NCBI GenBank assembly: GCA_036382855.1
Contig: DASVPO010000033.1
Coordinates: 186,001 to 250,000, forward strand
Origin: DASVTR01 sp036382855
Lineage (GTDB): Bacteria > Acidobacteriota > Blastocatellia > Pyrinomonadales > Pyrinomonadaceae
Reading direction: 5' to 3'
Length of the DNA: 64,000 nt
Shown: piece after piece, positions 1 to 10,200 of the stretch
How positions within the stretch are numbered: the first letter of the stretch is position 1
Layout: every line of letters begins with the position of its first letter
Notes under the pieces: model-generated
Told to the model about the DNA's origin: nothing
Seen by the model: only the letters and a program-made list of their open reading frames with translations
The model's database searches: none
Position numbers and translations under genes: made by a program

Positions 1-290
1 TCAACTTCGCGCTTGCGCGCTTCCACAACCTGCCGCTGAAGCGCGCTCACGCGCTCGCCAACCGTCCCGCTCACATCCTTGCTCGTAATCCTGATGCCAT
101 TAACAACTGCCAAAACTTCGGGAAGCGTTTGTGCTTCGCATCCGCAGTCTTCATTTTTTATCGGAGGCGGTGGTGGTTCGACAGCGGCCGTCGCCTGCTT
201 GCTCTGGCCCGCCGCAGGAGTCGTCTGCGCCTGCGCGTTCGGCAAATATAAAAACAGCATGATGATGAGAATCAATAATAGTCTGCTCAT
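1..290 (-). CDS. Secreted SurA/parvulin-like N-terminal domain protein, partial (runs off left edge)
   Basis: Only the first 96 codons are in the window; the frame stays open to base 1. The start is the ATG at 288-290, directly preceded by GGAGGAAAG. Residues 4-21 form a hydrophobic export signal (LLLILIIMLFLYLPNAQA), followed by a Gln/Pro-rich linker, a CGC cysteine pair near residue 50, and then LAVVNGIRITSKDV, the way chaperone domains of the SurA/PpiC type usually begin. In related acidobacterial proteins as I remember them, such a domain is followed by a thioredoxin/DsbA domain, but that part lies outside. It follows the cytochrome c fusion gene on the same strand after a gap of 111 bases, so it may be the last gene of the copper/haem block. 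The fold call is moderately sure, the function is not. Confidence 0.6.
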   Translation of the reverse strand, partial: MSRLLLILIIMLFLYLPNAQAQTTPAAGQSKQATAAVEPPPPPIKNEDCGCEAQTLPEVLAVVNGIRITSKDVSGTVGERVSALQRQVVEARKREV

Positions 291-401
291 CTTTCCTCCA
301 TTCGTTAATAGAAACGGCGCGGGGCTCTGCGGCTATTTGAGTTGGTGCGTTAATGAATTCGTTATGCACGCCTGCCCTGTCGTTTTATACTCTGAAAAAT
401 A

Positions 402-2024
402 TTATGGCCGCTCCTTAGGCACGAGTCTATCACTGAGCGGCACGTATTGTTTATTGCTCAAATCAATTCCGACGATTGTTGAACTGATAGACCCGACTCT
501 GCGATTCGGGCCGAAGGTGACGGGCGGAACGACGCCCGTCCGCAAGTCCTGTATCTGCTCAAGCGAGTTGATGAGCTTGGTGCGGTCCAGTTGCTTGCTG
601 CTCAGTTTGGCGGCTTCAAAGAGCACTTTGGTTGCGGCGTAGGCGACAGATTGGAAGGCAGGGCTGCGCAAAGCGACTCCGCCCTTCTGCATCACAGCGA
701 TAAACTCCGCGAAATCGTTCTGATTCGGCAGCGCCGCCGGATAAGAGAGAAACGCCTGCGCGGCAACGCTCGGCGGCAAACTGAAAGCACCACGGCCGAG
801 CATCACGACGGAACTCGCGAGCACAGCATTCATCTTCGCCCGCTCCATCTCTCGCGCGCAGGCGTTGATGTCGTCTGAAGCGCCGAAGAAGAAGACGTAA
901 TCCGGCTTCTTCTGCGACAGGGATTCTACCGTCTTCGCGGCATCAAAACGTCCAGACTGATAACTATGCTCTGCCACAATCTCCATCGCGTACATCTTCG
1001 CCTGCGACTTCAATCCGGCGAGCGCGTCTCTATCAAAATCGTTGTCGGCATGAACGACGGCCAGCCGCGCTCGTTTGCCGTTAGCTTTTGAGTGAACGAA
1101 ATCAACGAGCGCCCGCGCCTGATCGCTGAAGGTCGGAAGCAGGTAAAAGACGTAAGGGTTCGGCGGCACAGACAGTCGCGGCGAGAGCGTGACAGGCCCT
1201 AAGAGCGGCACTTCGCTGCGTTTAATAAGATCGTTGAGCGCGCTTGTGTCGCCCGGCTCGAAGCTTCCGACGAGCGCAAAGACACCGTCCTGCTCAATCA
1301 AGCGTCTGGTCGCTTCGAGCGTCTGCTGTGCTTCGCCGCGAGAATCCGCGACCACCAACTCGAAGCGACGGTTATAAATTCCACCCTGAGCATTAATCTG
1401 CGCGAAGCTGGCGATGAGCGCTGCCCTGACATCCTCCCCGACGCTTGAGAGCGGCCCTGTCATCGGTAGCGCAGCGCCGATTCTGATTGTGTCATCAGTG
1501 ATTCCGGGGTCTGCGTCGCGTGCGTTTCCGAGCAGCTTGAGATAGCTGATGAGGTCTGCCATCTGCTCCGCAGTCATACGGTAGCGCGGCATCGCAGGAT
1601 GAAGAGGCGCGCCCGCCGAATCAACGCCCGCGCGAATGGCCCGCGCGAGAGTCGCCTCTGTGTAAGGTGGGCGCTCGCGTCTGGTGAGCGGCGAAGTTTG
1701 CGTTCGCGTGAGCGCTTCCCAGTTGAGCGGCGGCGGCTGAATGCCTCCTTCGCGCGTGCCCTCGCCTCTCAGGCCGTGGCAGTTGGCGCACGTAAAACTG
1801 GTCGCGGGCAACTCAAGCTCTGCGCCTCCGAGCGCGGCAACGATTTCGCCGCTCCCCCCGCCGCCTTCACCTTTGAGATAGATTTGCTTGCCGCGTTTCT
1901 CCTGCGGCGAGAGGCCGCTTCTGGTCTGCGTCGTCGCACCCTCCGCGCAGAGCAACGCAGCGGCCGCCGTCAGGCAGACGACAACCAGCAAGGTCAACTT
2001 AATACGGAAAACGCGGGCCTTCAT
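402..2024 (-). CDS. Cytochrome c fused to a Leu/Ile/Val-type periplasmic binding domain
   Basis: 540 residues, exported. Residues 1-29 are a signal peptide. A class I cytochrome c domain covers about 40-170: haem motif CANCH at 79-83 and a likely axial Met at 145 in HPAMPRY. From about 178 the protein becomes a type I periplasmic binding protein of the branched-chain amino acid family (TIRIGAALPMTG, then VFALVGSFEPGDTSALNDLIK, typical of the ligand-sensing fold). The binding half could sense or carry a small molecule while the haem half passes electrons; that link is inference. The gene lies 43 bases after the double SCO gene on the same strand and probably shares its transcript. No permease or ATPase genes for an ABC importer are adjacent, which argues for sensing or redox use rather than uptake. 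Confidence 0.82.
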   Translation of the reverse strand: MKARVFRIKLTLLVVVCLTAAAALLCAEGATTQTRSGLSPQEKRGKQIYLKGEGGGGSGEIVAALGGAELELPATSFTCANCHGLRGEGTREGGIQPPPLNWEALTRTQTSPLTRRERPPYTEATLARAIRAGVDSAGAPLHPAMPRYRMTAEQMADLISYLKLLGNARDADPGITDDTIRIGAALPMTGPLSSVGEDVRAALIASFAQINAQGGIYNRRFELVVADSRGEAQQTLEATRRLIEQDGVFALVGSFEPGDTSALNDLIKRSEVPLLGPVTLSPRLSVPPNPYVFYLLPTFSDQARALVDFVHSKANGKRARLAVVHADNDFDRDALAGLKSQAKMYAMEIVAEHSYQSGRFDAAKTVESLSQKKPDYVFFFGASDDINACAREMERAKMNAVLASSVVMLGRGAFSLPPSVAAQAFLSYPAALPNQNDFAEFIAVMQKGGVALRSPAFQSVAYAATKVLFEAAKLSSKQLDRTKLINSLEQIQDLRTGVVPPVTFGPNRRVGSISSTIVGIDLSNKQYVPLSDRLVPKERP

Positions 2025-2067
2025 GCTTTAGCTTCGGACGGGAAAATCAACGCGGTGGGCCAACCTC

Positions 2068-3444
2068 TTAATCCGTCTCTTTCTTTCCGGCGAGCAATTT
2101 TGTGACGGCGCTGGCAATCTCGCTCGGGTTCGCCATCGCGTGTACTTTCATCCATTCGCCTGTCGCTTCGTTGCCGATAATCAGCACGGAGGTGTGCTTC
2201 TCTCTATCTTCGACGTAGCCGCCGAGTTTGTAGAGCACCCAGTCAACATTCTTCTTTTCGCCTGTCAGAAAATACCAGCCCGGCTGCGTCTTAAAGCTGT
2301 CGGCATATTTTTTGAGCACGGCGGGCGTATCCGTCAAAGGATCAACGCTGACGGAAATCATCACGACTTCACGCCCGACGCGCTCGCCCAAATATTTCTG
2401 CACCTTCGCGAGGTTGGCCGTCATAGGCGAACAGACGCCCTTGCAGGTCGTGAACAGAAAATTGATGAGCACGACCTTGCCTTTCAGTAGGTCATCATAG
2501 AAACGGACCGGCTTATTGTCCTGTGTCAGCAGAACGAGGTTGGGAAAGTATTTGGCCGAAGCTTCACGCATCGCCTGTGCGTCATCCGTCGAACTCTGCT
2601 TTTCGGCGGTCGCCGTCTTAACGTTGCTCTCTGCGGTTGATGCTGTAGCAGCAGGGCTTTTGCTGGCCGCGTCGTTGACGATGTTGACGATTTGCGTGGC
2701 GGGAGAGAGACCGTAGGTGCGCGTCCAGAAGCCTGCTGCTTCGTTGCCGATGAGAATCATGGGCGTGTGGTCGTTCTTATTCGGGGCGTAGCCTCCGAGC
2801 GAGTCGAGCAGAGAGTCAATCTCCTGCTTGCTGCCGGTGACGAAGGTCCAGCCCGGCCCGGCCTTGAATTTCTGGGAGAAAGCCTTGAGGCGTTCGGGCA
2901 CATCGGTCGCAGGGTCAACGCTGATTGAGATTAACTGTATGTCGCGCCCGACGCGCTCGCCCAGAGCCTGCTGAACGCGGCGGAAGGTCGCGGTCAAAGG
3001 CGGGCAGACGCCCTGACAGGTCGTGAAGATGAAGTTGATGGCGACGGTTTTGCCTTTAACCAAATCCGTGTAGAAGTTGAGGCGTCGTCCGTTCTGGTCC
3101 AGCACGGTCGTGTCAGGGATGCGCGGCTTTGTGCTTAGTGTCTCGTTAGCCCTTGTCGCCGCGCCTGTCGTGTTCGCACTGGCGGCAGTTGATGGCGGCT
3201 GCGGGGCGCTGCTTTCGGCCTTCAGGTTCATCCCGCATTTCGGACAACGGCCGCGCCGGTTTGAAGTGACTTCCGGGTGCATCGGGCAGACGTAGCGAGT
3301 TGACGATGACGATGTTGCTGTCGTCTTCTGCTGCGTCGTCTTATGGCGCGTCGCCTGCGCCTGCGTCGTTCTCTCGCAGACGAAAAGGATGAGCGCGCAG
3401 GTGGCGAGCGCGCAGTAGATGAGTTTGGTAATGCTGCTCTTCAT
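2068..3444 (-). CDS. Double SCO1/SenC copper chaperone with heavy-metal-binding N-domain
   Basis: 458 residues, exported (hydrophobic stretch 7-24). Residues 51-73 form a small metal-binding domain with CPMHP and CPKCGM, as found on copper ATPases. Two complete SCO domains follow in tandem, about 105-258 and 300-455. Each has the copper-binding CxxxC (C143/C147 and C334/C338) and the downstream ligand His (H226 and H417). SCO proteins deliver or reduce copper for cytochrome oxidase and other copper enzymes in the periplasm; a two-domain version is unusual since most are single-domain and about 200 residues long. It sits between the YVTN protein and the cytochrome c fusion on the same strand, in a block that also holds a huge multicopper oxidase, which is a plausible copper client. 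Confidence 0.9.
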   Translation of the reverse strand: MKSSITKLIYCALATCALILFVCERTTQAQATRHKTTQQKTTATSSSSTRYVCPMHPEVTSNRRGRCPKCGMNLKAESSAPQPPSTAASANTTGAATRANETLSTKPRIPDTTVLDQNGRRLNFYTDLVKGKTVAINFIFTTCQGVCPPLTATFRRVQQALGERVGRDIQLISISVDPATDVPERLKAFSQKFKAGPGWTFVTGSKQEIDSLLDSLGGYAPNKNDHTPMILIGNEAAGFWTRTYGLSPATQIVNIVNDAASKSPAATASTAESNVKTATAEKQSSTDDAQAMREASAKYFPNLVLLTQDNKPVRFYDDLLKGKVVLINFLFTTCKGVCSPMTANLAKVQKYLGERVGREVVMISVSVDPLTDTPAVLKKYADSFKTQPGWYFLTGEKKNVDWVLYKLGGYVEDREKHTSVLIIGNEATGEWMKVHAMANPSEIASAVTKLLAGKKETD

Positions 3445-3482
3445 TGTCAGTCTCTTTCTTGCTGATTGACGTTCTACTGTTC

Positions 3483-5480
3483 TTAAAGCTGCGGGGCTTT
3501 CTCGACCGCGACGGCTGTAAACGGCAGATCGGCGTAGGTCACGCCTCTGGAGGAGACGCTGACCATCACGTTGTACATCCCGTCGCGCGGAAACGCCTGA
3601 TTGATTTCGTAAACTCCGGCTTCGACTTCCTTCGCAAAGTGTCGCTGCTGCCAGATGCCCGGCGGCTCGAAGACCAACACCTGCACATCAGTCAGCCCTG
3701 CAATGGGCTGCTTCGTCAAGGGATCTGTAATCTTGAAACGGAGCGGAATCGCGCTCTGCGCTTTGAATCGCTGCCCCTTGAAAAGTGCTTCGACGGCGAT
3801 TGAGATTCCCCCCTGACTATTGCCGCCGGGTGCTTCGGCCACTTCGAGTTGGAAGCAATTGACGATGCGCGGTTGGTCAACGATAAAGGGCACGTCGAAG
3901 CGCCCCGCGCGCGTGAGCTTAAAGGGCGTCGAATAGACGCCGGGCGCAACCTCGTCAAGGCTGCGGTCAACGAGAAGCAGCGCGTGCGGTCGTCGCTTGT
4001 AGTTGCTGAGCGTGCCCATCGGGGCCATCATTCCTTCGACGTAGTAATAGATCATCTGGTCGGGCGTGTTGGCAATCATCGCCGCGTTGCCTTCGGGCGT
4101 AGGGGCTATCATGTCCGCGACGCCGATTTCCGCCGGAAGCGAACTCGCCGGCAAGCGACCGGCCACGATGTCCACAGGCGAGAGCGTTCCCTTACTGATT
4201 CCAGACAAGTCAATCAACGAAAACTTCTCCGAGCCTGTCCCGCGCACATAAGCGTAGCGCTCCGTGAAAGCTACCTGGTCAGGCCCTTTAACGACGGGCG
4301 TTGTGCCGATGATTGTATTCGTCGAAGCATCGAGCACGGAGACTGTGCTTTCAACCTGATTGACGACGAAAGCGAAGCGGCCCGCCGGTTCAAATCTGAG
4401 AGCAACAACACCGCGCTTCGTCGGAATCGTCGAGACAATCTTCCGTTTCAAGGGGTCAATGGCCGTCACGCTCGCGCCGTTAATCGCCGCGACATAGACG
4501 AGGCCGCTCTGGCTGCTGTAAGCGACGGGCACGGGCGTCTTGCCGACGTTAATATCGGCCACCTTGTTGAGCGTCTTCGTGTCAATGATTGAGACGGTAT
4601 CGGCCGCGCTGTTGGTGACAAACGCCAGCCCGCTATCCTTCGTGAAGGCTATGTTATGAAGTCCGTCGCCGACCGCGACCGTTGCGACGAGCTTGTTGCT
4701 CGCAGTGTCTATGACGGCGACGAGCGATGAATTATCGAGTCCGGCCCAAACGTAGCGCCCGTCGGGCTGAAGCGCAATCCGCATCGGTTTCGTTTTTTCA
4801 CCGACCGCAATCGTCGAGACGAGCTTGCGCGTGATGGTGTTGATGACGCCGACGGCTGATTGCTCAGGCAGTGTGAGATAGAGAAACTCTTTGTTTGCGG
4901 AGAGCGCCCAGTCAGCGCCGGGGCCGGGCAACTGGATGATGCTTTCAAGCTTCGTCTTGCTGAAAGAGATTTGCGGGTTGATGACCGAGACGGTCTGGTC
5001 ATGGTTGAGCGTAAACATTAAATAGGTATTGAGGTCAATGTCTGCGCGTGCGCTGAGAAGGCCGCCCATAAACGTGCGGATGCGATCTCTGCACTCGGCT
5101 TCGTTCGGCGGCTGCTCCGCTTTGCGCGCGTTAATCCATGCGTTGGGATGAAGGCCCGTGATGGGCTGGCCCGTGCGCGCATCCGTGATGCGGAAGGTGA
5201 CGACGGCGTCGCCTCCGGCGATAAGACCGTCAACTTTGCCCTTCTCGTTTGGCCGCGACTGGATTGTGTAGCTAACGACGACGCCGTCTTTCTCATAACG
5301 CTGCGTGACGGCGGCGCTGGCCTTTGAACGAACGCCCGAGTTTTTTGCGTCGCCGCTGGTGCGAACCGTACGCTGCTGTGGGCCAACGACCTGCGCCTGC
5401 ACGGTCGCGAGCGTCGTTGATGCGACGAGTATCAATGCGAGCAAGTTTGCCCGGATAATAATCCTCTTGAAGCGATTCAT
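3483..5480 (-). CDS. Exported YVTN-type beta-propeller protein
   Basis: 665 residues from the ATG at 5478-5480; a longer frame exists upstream, but the hydrophobic signal (IIIRANLLALILVASTTLA) begins right after this Met. After a beta-sandwich-like N-domain (about 35-130) come repeated blades of about 40 residues carrying YVTN-like phrases (FVTNSAADTVSIIDTKT, VAVIDTASNKLVATVAVG), enough for one seven-bladed propeller. The C-terminal 150 residues look like a second beta-sandwich. This family is often found beside cytochromes and copper enzymes, for instance as nitrite-reductase-like propellers, but no haem d1 ligands were recognised. The gap to the SCO gene is 38 bases, so the two are probably cotranscribed. 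Binding partner or substrate is unknown. Confidence 0.82.
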   Translation of the reverse strand: MNRFKRIIIRANLLALILVASTTLATVQAQVVGPQQRTVRTSGDAKNSGVRSKASAAVTQRYEKDGVVVSYTIQSRPNEKGKVDGLIAGGDAVVTFRITDARTGQPITGLHPNAWINARKAEQPPNEAECRDRIRTFMGGLLSARADIDLNTYLMFTLNHDQTVSVINPQISFSKTKLESIIQLPGPGADWALSANKEFLYLTLPEQSAVGVINTITRKLVSTIAVGEKTKPMRIALQPDGRYVWAGLDNSSLVAVIDTASNKLVATVAVGDGLHNIAFTKDSGLAFVTNSAADTVSIIDTKTLNKVADINVGKTPVPVAYSSQSGLVYVAAINGASVTAIDPLKRKIVSTIPTKRGVVALRFEPAGRFAFVVNQVESTVSVLDASTNTIIGTTPVVKGPDQVAFTERYAYVRGTGSEKFSLIDLSGISKGTLSPVDIVAGRLPASSLPAEIGVADMIAPTPEGNAAMIANTPDQMIYYYVEGMMAPMGTLSNYKRRPHALLLVDRSLDEVAPGVYSTPFKLTRAGRFDVPFIVDQPRIVNCFQLEVAEAPGGNSQGGISIAVEALFKGQRFKAQSAIPLRFKITDPLTKQPIAGLTDVQVLVFEPPGIWQQRHFAKEVEAGVYEINQAFPRDGMYNVMVSVSSRGVTYADLPFTAVAVEKAPQL

Positions 5481-5613
5481 TTTATCTTTCTGCTTGCTCC
5501 TCTGGGCGGAATCTGTCTGCCGGATAACTGACGTTGAATCCAGATGCTTGATGAAGGCCCTGCGATTATAAACGTTAAGGCCCAATCGAAGGAACACAAA
5601 AACCGTTACGAAA

Positions 5614-5657
5614 GGAAGAGGCCACTTGAATCAAACTTCATCGAAGCGGCCTCCTCC
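5614..5657 (-). terminator. Hairpin downstream of the lamin-tail gene
   Basis: The arms at 5614-5627 and 5644-5657 are complementary over 14 positions with two mismatches around GAGGCC/GGCCTC. On the minus strand the hairpin follows the stop of the lamin-tail gene by about 50 bases and is followed by TTTCG. It probably separates that gene from the YVTN gene. Confidence 0.5.
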
Positions 5658-5709
5658 CTGTACTTCCTTTTTCTTTCCCGTGCGGAAAGAAGATGCTCTG
5701 CAAGTCTCC

Positions 5710-7176
5710 TCACGAAGCTTCTATGACGATGAAGAAGCGGAAGTAGCCCGACTCTTGAACACCGAGCATGAACTGCAAGCTGATGCTCTGATTCGGGTAC
5801 AGCGGCGTGGACGGTGTAACCTGATTCGCTGATGCGGTGCTGTTCCAGCCTCCGCCGTTAATCTGCGTGGGCGGCGTTTCAAGGGTCGTGCCCTGAACGA
5901 AAACGTTTGTCCCATCGCTACGGGTCACAACGGTTGACCCCGAGTTGATGAAGCGAACGTCGGAGGTCCCGGCCATAAACGGATAACCCGTGATGTCAAT
6001 GATGCGGAAACGGAGCCGCGTTACCGGCTGGCCGGAAATGTTGACGAAGGTTCTCCTGATGGACAGCGTGCCGTAGCGGCTGTTGTTCGTCGGGTCGGGC
6101 GTGGTGTCGCGAACACGGTTTGGTGCGACATCACGGGTGACCGCAGGGTCTATCAAGTCCACCCGGAACTTGGCGGTGCTCAAGGGAGGACTGGAAAGAT
6201 TCTCAGGGCCGGGAGCGCCGAGGCGTTGTCCAGCGCCCGTGTTGGCCGCGTTAACATCAACGCCCCTGAAGTCAGCCGTATTGTCGTTAGTGTCCTTCGG
6301 CAAGCCGGTCGTCATGTCGCGGTAGAAACTGTATTCGATGTTGAAGAGTGTTTCGGCCGCGCCGCCGGGGAAGCCCGCTCCCTCGCGATAAAGGGAAGGA
6401 ACGTTGCTGTAGCCCGCAGCGTCAACGCGATTGGCATCATTGAAATTCGCAGGGTTCGACGTGTTGAAAAGCGCGATGCCTGCGCGGTCGGGGATGTCTA
6501 TAAAGTAGAGCACATCGCCGGTGGCGGTCGTGCCGTTTCCGGCCGGATAGCTGCCGAGGCTGTAGCCGACGTTATTGACCGCGAGGTAGTGTCCGTAGCC
6601 CGGTATCACAGTGCCGTTCGGGATGGTGAAACGCACGATGCCGTCAGACGCTACCAGCGCCCAGCCAGCCGAAGTATCTGCGGCGTTGATTGTGACGGGC
6701 GTGCTGCTGGTATTGAACAACTCTATAAACTCATCGTTGGGCCCACCCGGCCCGCGAAAACGAAACTCGCTGATGGTGAGATTTGCAGTTCCCTGCACAG
6801 GCGATGGCACTTGAACGGGCGTGATGCAGGGAGGCTGCGGCCATTGCATGCACCGGCCTTCGTTGAGAGGGTCAGGGTAACACATATCAATTGTCTCAAA
6901 CTGTAGACACATTGGCGGTGGTGACGGCACTGGTGATGGCGATGGCTGAGCATCCAGAGGGCAGGGGACGCCCAAGCAACGACCCGTCTCCGGGTCCATG
7001 ATGCACATGCCCATCGGCGGGCAAACTATATCGCGCACCTCCCGGCTGATGGCGACTTCCACTGGCAGCGGTGGCACTTGCGCCGACGAGCCAATCTGGA
7101 AGGCGAGCGCCGCGAGCAGGAAGACCAAAAAATAGAAGCGTCTGGAAAAGAGGACTGAAGCAAGCTTGCTTTTCAT
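5710..7176 (-). CDS. Exported lamin tail domain (LTD) protein
   Basis: 488 residues. I chose the ATG at 7174-7176 because GGAGG lies 10 bases upstream; an in-frame TTG nine bases earlier overlaps that ribosome site. A signal peptide (FYFLVFLLAALAFQIGSSAQ) is followed by a Pro/Cys-rich region and then a lamin tail domain around residues 130-260, recognisable from LTISEFRFRGPGGPNDEFIE and FNTSSTPVTI. The remaining 200 residues look like another beta-sandwich with no name I can give. Bacterial LTD proteins are extracellular and often anchor or decorate enzymes. It lies 120 bases after the multicopper oxidase gene with a hairpin between the two, so it may be expressed at a different level. Confidence 0.78.
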   Translation of the reverse strand: MKSKLASVLFSRRFYFLVFLLAALAFQIGSSAQVPPLPVEVAISREVRDIVCPPMGMCIMDPETGRCLGVPCPLDAQPSPSPVPSPPPMCLQFETIDMCYPDPLNEGRCMQWPQPPCITPVQVPSPVQGTANLTISEFRFRGPGGPNDEFIELFNTSSTPVTINAADTSAGWALVASDGIVRFTIPNGTVIPGYGHYLAVNNVGYSLGSYPAGNGTTATGDVLYFIDIPDRAGIALFNTSNPANFNDANRVDAAGYSNVPSLYREGAGFPGGAAETLFNIEYSFYRDMTTGLPKDTNDNTADFRGVDVNAANTGAGQRLGAPGPENLSSPPLSTAKFRVDLIDPAVTRDVAPNRVRDTTPDPTNNSRYGTLSIRRTFVNISGQPVTRLRFRIIDITGYPFMAGTSDVRFINSGSTVVTRSDGTNVFVQGTTLETPPTQINGGGWNSTASANQVTPSTPLYPNQSISLQFMLGVQESGYFRFFIVIEAS

Positions 7177-7242
7177 AACAGGCAAACCTCCCTGGGCTTT
7201 GTAAGTTTTCGTTATCTGTCTTGAGGGCCGCTTATATGTTGT

Positions 7243-7279
7243 GAGGGCCAGCCGCGCTTTAAGTCGGCGGCTGGCCCTC
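7243..7279 (-). terminator. Perfect 13-bp hairpin after the multicopper oxidase gene
   Basis: The arms GAGGGCCAGCCGC (7243-7255) and its exact complement at 7267-7279 enclose an 11-base loop. It lies 17 bases past the stop codon of the multicopper oxidase gene. No U-run follows, so it may stabilise the mRNA end or partly terminate rather than act as a full intrinsic terminator. Confidence 0.5.
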
Positions 7280-7296
7280 GCTCTGTAGAGCCGCTA

Positions 7297-10200
7297 CTAC
7301 TGGACGCGGAAGATGCCCCACAGTCCGTTCGTAAACTGGAAGCTCTCCTGTGTGCGGTAGAGATAATCGCCCGGTAGTGCGAAGCGACCGCCCGCCTGCG
7401 TCAGGATATTGACATGGCGCGTCGGGCCAATTCCGCTCTCGGAGCCAATCAGGAAGGTGAAGGGATTGCTGCCCTGCACGGTCGAGTTGGCCTGCCAAGG
7501 CTCAAACTGCCAGTTGTGGCCGAAGATGGTGAAGCCATGCTGGCGCGGATGTCCCGCCGGGTCGAGCACGCGGAAGCGCACCTGCGTGCCCGCCGTCGCG
7601 GTGAAGACAGGCGTCTCAGGGTCACGATAGCCGCGCGAACTGAGAACGTTCGTCAGGTCTTTATCGTTGACGCCGTCGGGCACGTCCGTCACCTGTAACC
7701 CTAAGCGCGCCCAGATGGGTTCGCTGCGGTAGTTGAAGGCTTTGAAGCCGGTGTCTTCCGAATCATCCTCGCCGCCGACGTTCTGAAGCGGCACACCGTT
7801 CTGCTGCACGCTCAGGTCGTCCTGATAAAGCACGACGAATTCGCGGAACAGCAATTGGTTGTTAGCCCCGAAGATGTTTGCCTGCGCTTTGCTCGGATTC
7901 GGAATGCTGTAGGCATCCATCCATGTCGAACCCTGCGGTTCGATGATGAGCGCGCCGATGGCTCCATGAGAGCTATGCTTGATAACATCGCCCATGTCTC
8001 TCAGGTTCGTCGCGCCAAACTCGATGGGCACGCGATTGCGGTCGCCCGGTATGTTGTCCAACTGCCCGCCCGCATACCACGTATAGGTGATGCTCTGGCC
8101 CGGGCCAACAGTGGTGTCCGGGTTAAGACCGACGTTTGCGCCATCGGACGTGGCCGGGTCATAAGCGACCAGTTGCGGATGCAGGCCGACGCGGTTGGAA
8201 GTCTTAATCTGGTTGAAGTTGAACTTGTTGACAATCGGCGGCACTTCGTTCCAGCTATCAGCTTCGGGAACGACGTTTGGCAGCCTGTTAGTCAACGTGA
8301 CGGTGATGCAATCTCCGGCCGCCGCACGCAGGATTAAAGGCTCAGGCTTGACACCGCCGCCTTGCAGCGCAGGAATGTCGTGATCCTGAACGAACATAAT
8401 CGCGTTCGGGTCTGCGATGTTGAAAGTCCTGTTGTAGATGAGCTTTCCGTCGGGCACAACGTCGCGCACCAGGACGGCGCTGACGTTGTACGGACGAGCG
8501 GGTGCGCCCGCAGGACAAACGCTGCTGATGGGTTCGGTCGTTGTGGTCGTAACCCCTGGTTTCGGCAGCGGCGCGAGCGTGCGTCGTGTGCCTTCGAGGT
8601 CTACGAACGTGCCCTGCGCTGGGCCGGCCGGAGTCGAATGGAACGTGCGGAAGATGCCCCACTGCCCGTCCCACAGATTGTCTGTCGCCGCAGACGAATA
8701 GAGATGGTCGCGGACGTTAGTGCCGACGCCTTCGACGTTCAGCACAGGCGTCTGCGGCATCGGGTTTACTTCAAACTCGAAGTGCTCGGAGATGCCTATC
8801 TGTTGCCCGTTGCGGAAACCTGAATTGGGAACCGACGGCTCAAAGAGCCACTTGTGACCGTGAATGTTGAAGACGTGCTGCTCTTCCTGCGCGCCCTGAA
8901 TCAAGCGCACCTGCACGCGGTCGGTTTCAAGAGCGGTCAGCACAGGCGTGCCGGGGTCTTGTCCGTGAACCCTCGTGCTGAAGACGTTTGCCATGTCGCC
9001 CTGCGGGCCTGTCTTCTGTAGGACGAAGCCGTTCGTGTCGCGTATAAACTCGCCGTTGGCATCCTTCTGACCGATACGATGCGGAATCGGCTCGTTGCGG
9101 TAGTTGATAAGCTGCGTGCCGGGGTCGCCAGCCGAGATTGATTCCGGCATCGGAATCGGCGGCTGCTCGACGGCTATCGGCAGCGGAGCTTCCATGAATC
9201 CCGGCGGATTGACAGGCTTCAGATCCTTCGTATAGACGATGGCGAAGTCTGCGAAGGCTAGATTAAACTCGCGGTAGCTGCGTCCCTGATCGGGAGCGGC
9301 TGCCGGGCCTGTGACGATGTTGGCGGCAAACGAAGTCGGGCCGCCGTCGTAGCGCGTGCCCATGTTTTGTCCGTCAAGCGTCGTCCACTGCGAGCCGGTC
9401 GGCTCAACCACGAGCGCGGCGTAGAGGCCGTGATGCTGATGCGAGCTTGGGCCAAAGTGGTCGTGCGTGAAGACGGTTCGGATGGTGCGGTCCTGACCCG
9501 CGTTGTTGAGAAGCGGGTCTGCCCACCAGCGCTGAATCGTCGTCTGCGCTCCGATAAACTGGTTGTTGTGTCCTGCACCGAAGACAGGATGTTCGCGCGC
9601 CGTGAGAATTTGTGAGCCGTTGTTGGCCTGCTGCCAGGCGTTGTTGGCGGCGATGCGCTCACGCACCTCATCGGGCGAGAATGAACCGTCTTCGTAGTTC
9701 CAGCCGTTGCCCGCGCCATCCGAAGAAGTCACGTCAAACTTAACGAGGTGGATGTGCTGGCCGATGATGTCGGTCGGCGTGAAAATCTGAAAGTCGTCCA
9801 AGTTAAGGACGTTCGGTATCAGGTTGGTTGAAGCGAACGTCACGCAGTCGCCGGAGTTGGCGCGGAAGTACAAAGGCTCTGCTTTACGCGCGCCGCCCAG
9901 CGTGGCAATGGCGTCGGCTTCGAGCGTTGTAATGCGCGCCTGCCGGTCGTGCCAACCGTATTTGTTGACCGTCATGTCAAACTGTATGTAGGCCCCGCGA
10001 TAAGGACGCAGCGGCGCTGCCGGATGGCAGGGGTCTGCATAGGGAGCGCCCGGCTTGGGCGGCTGTCCGTTGACGAGAAAGAGACCGGGCGTGCCGGCTG
10101 AGGTAAACGAAGGATAGCCGACGGCGGGCCACTGGTATCTGGTCGTCGTCGGGACACCGGGCACATCCTGCGGATTGGCTCCCAAACCCTGATGGAAGCG

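Noticed and set aside
3849..4592. Plus-strand open frame of about 247 codons inside the YVTN gene
   Set aside because: It is antisense to a clear protein with repeats and signal peptide, is rich in Arg and has no ribosome site; a by-product of GC-rich codon use.
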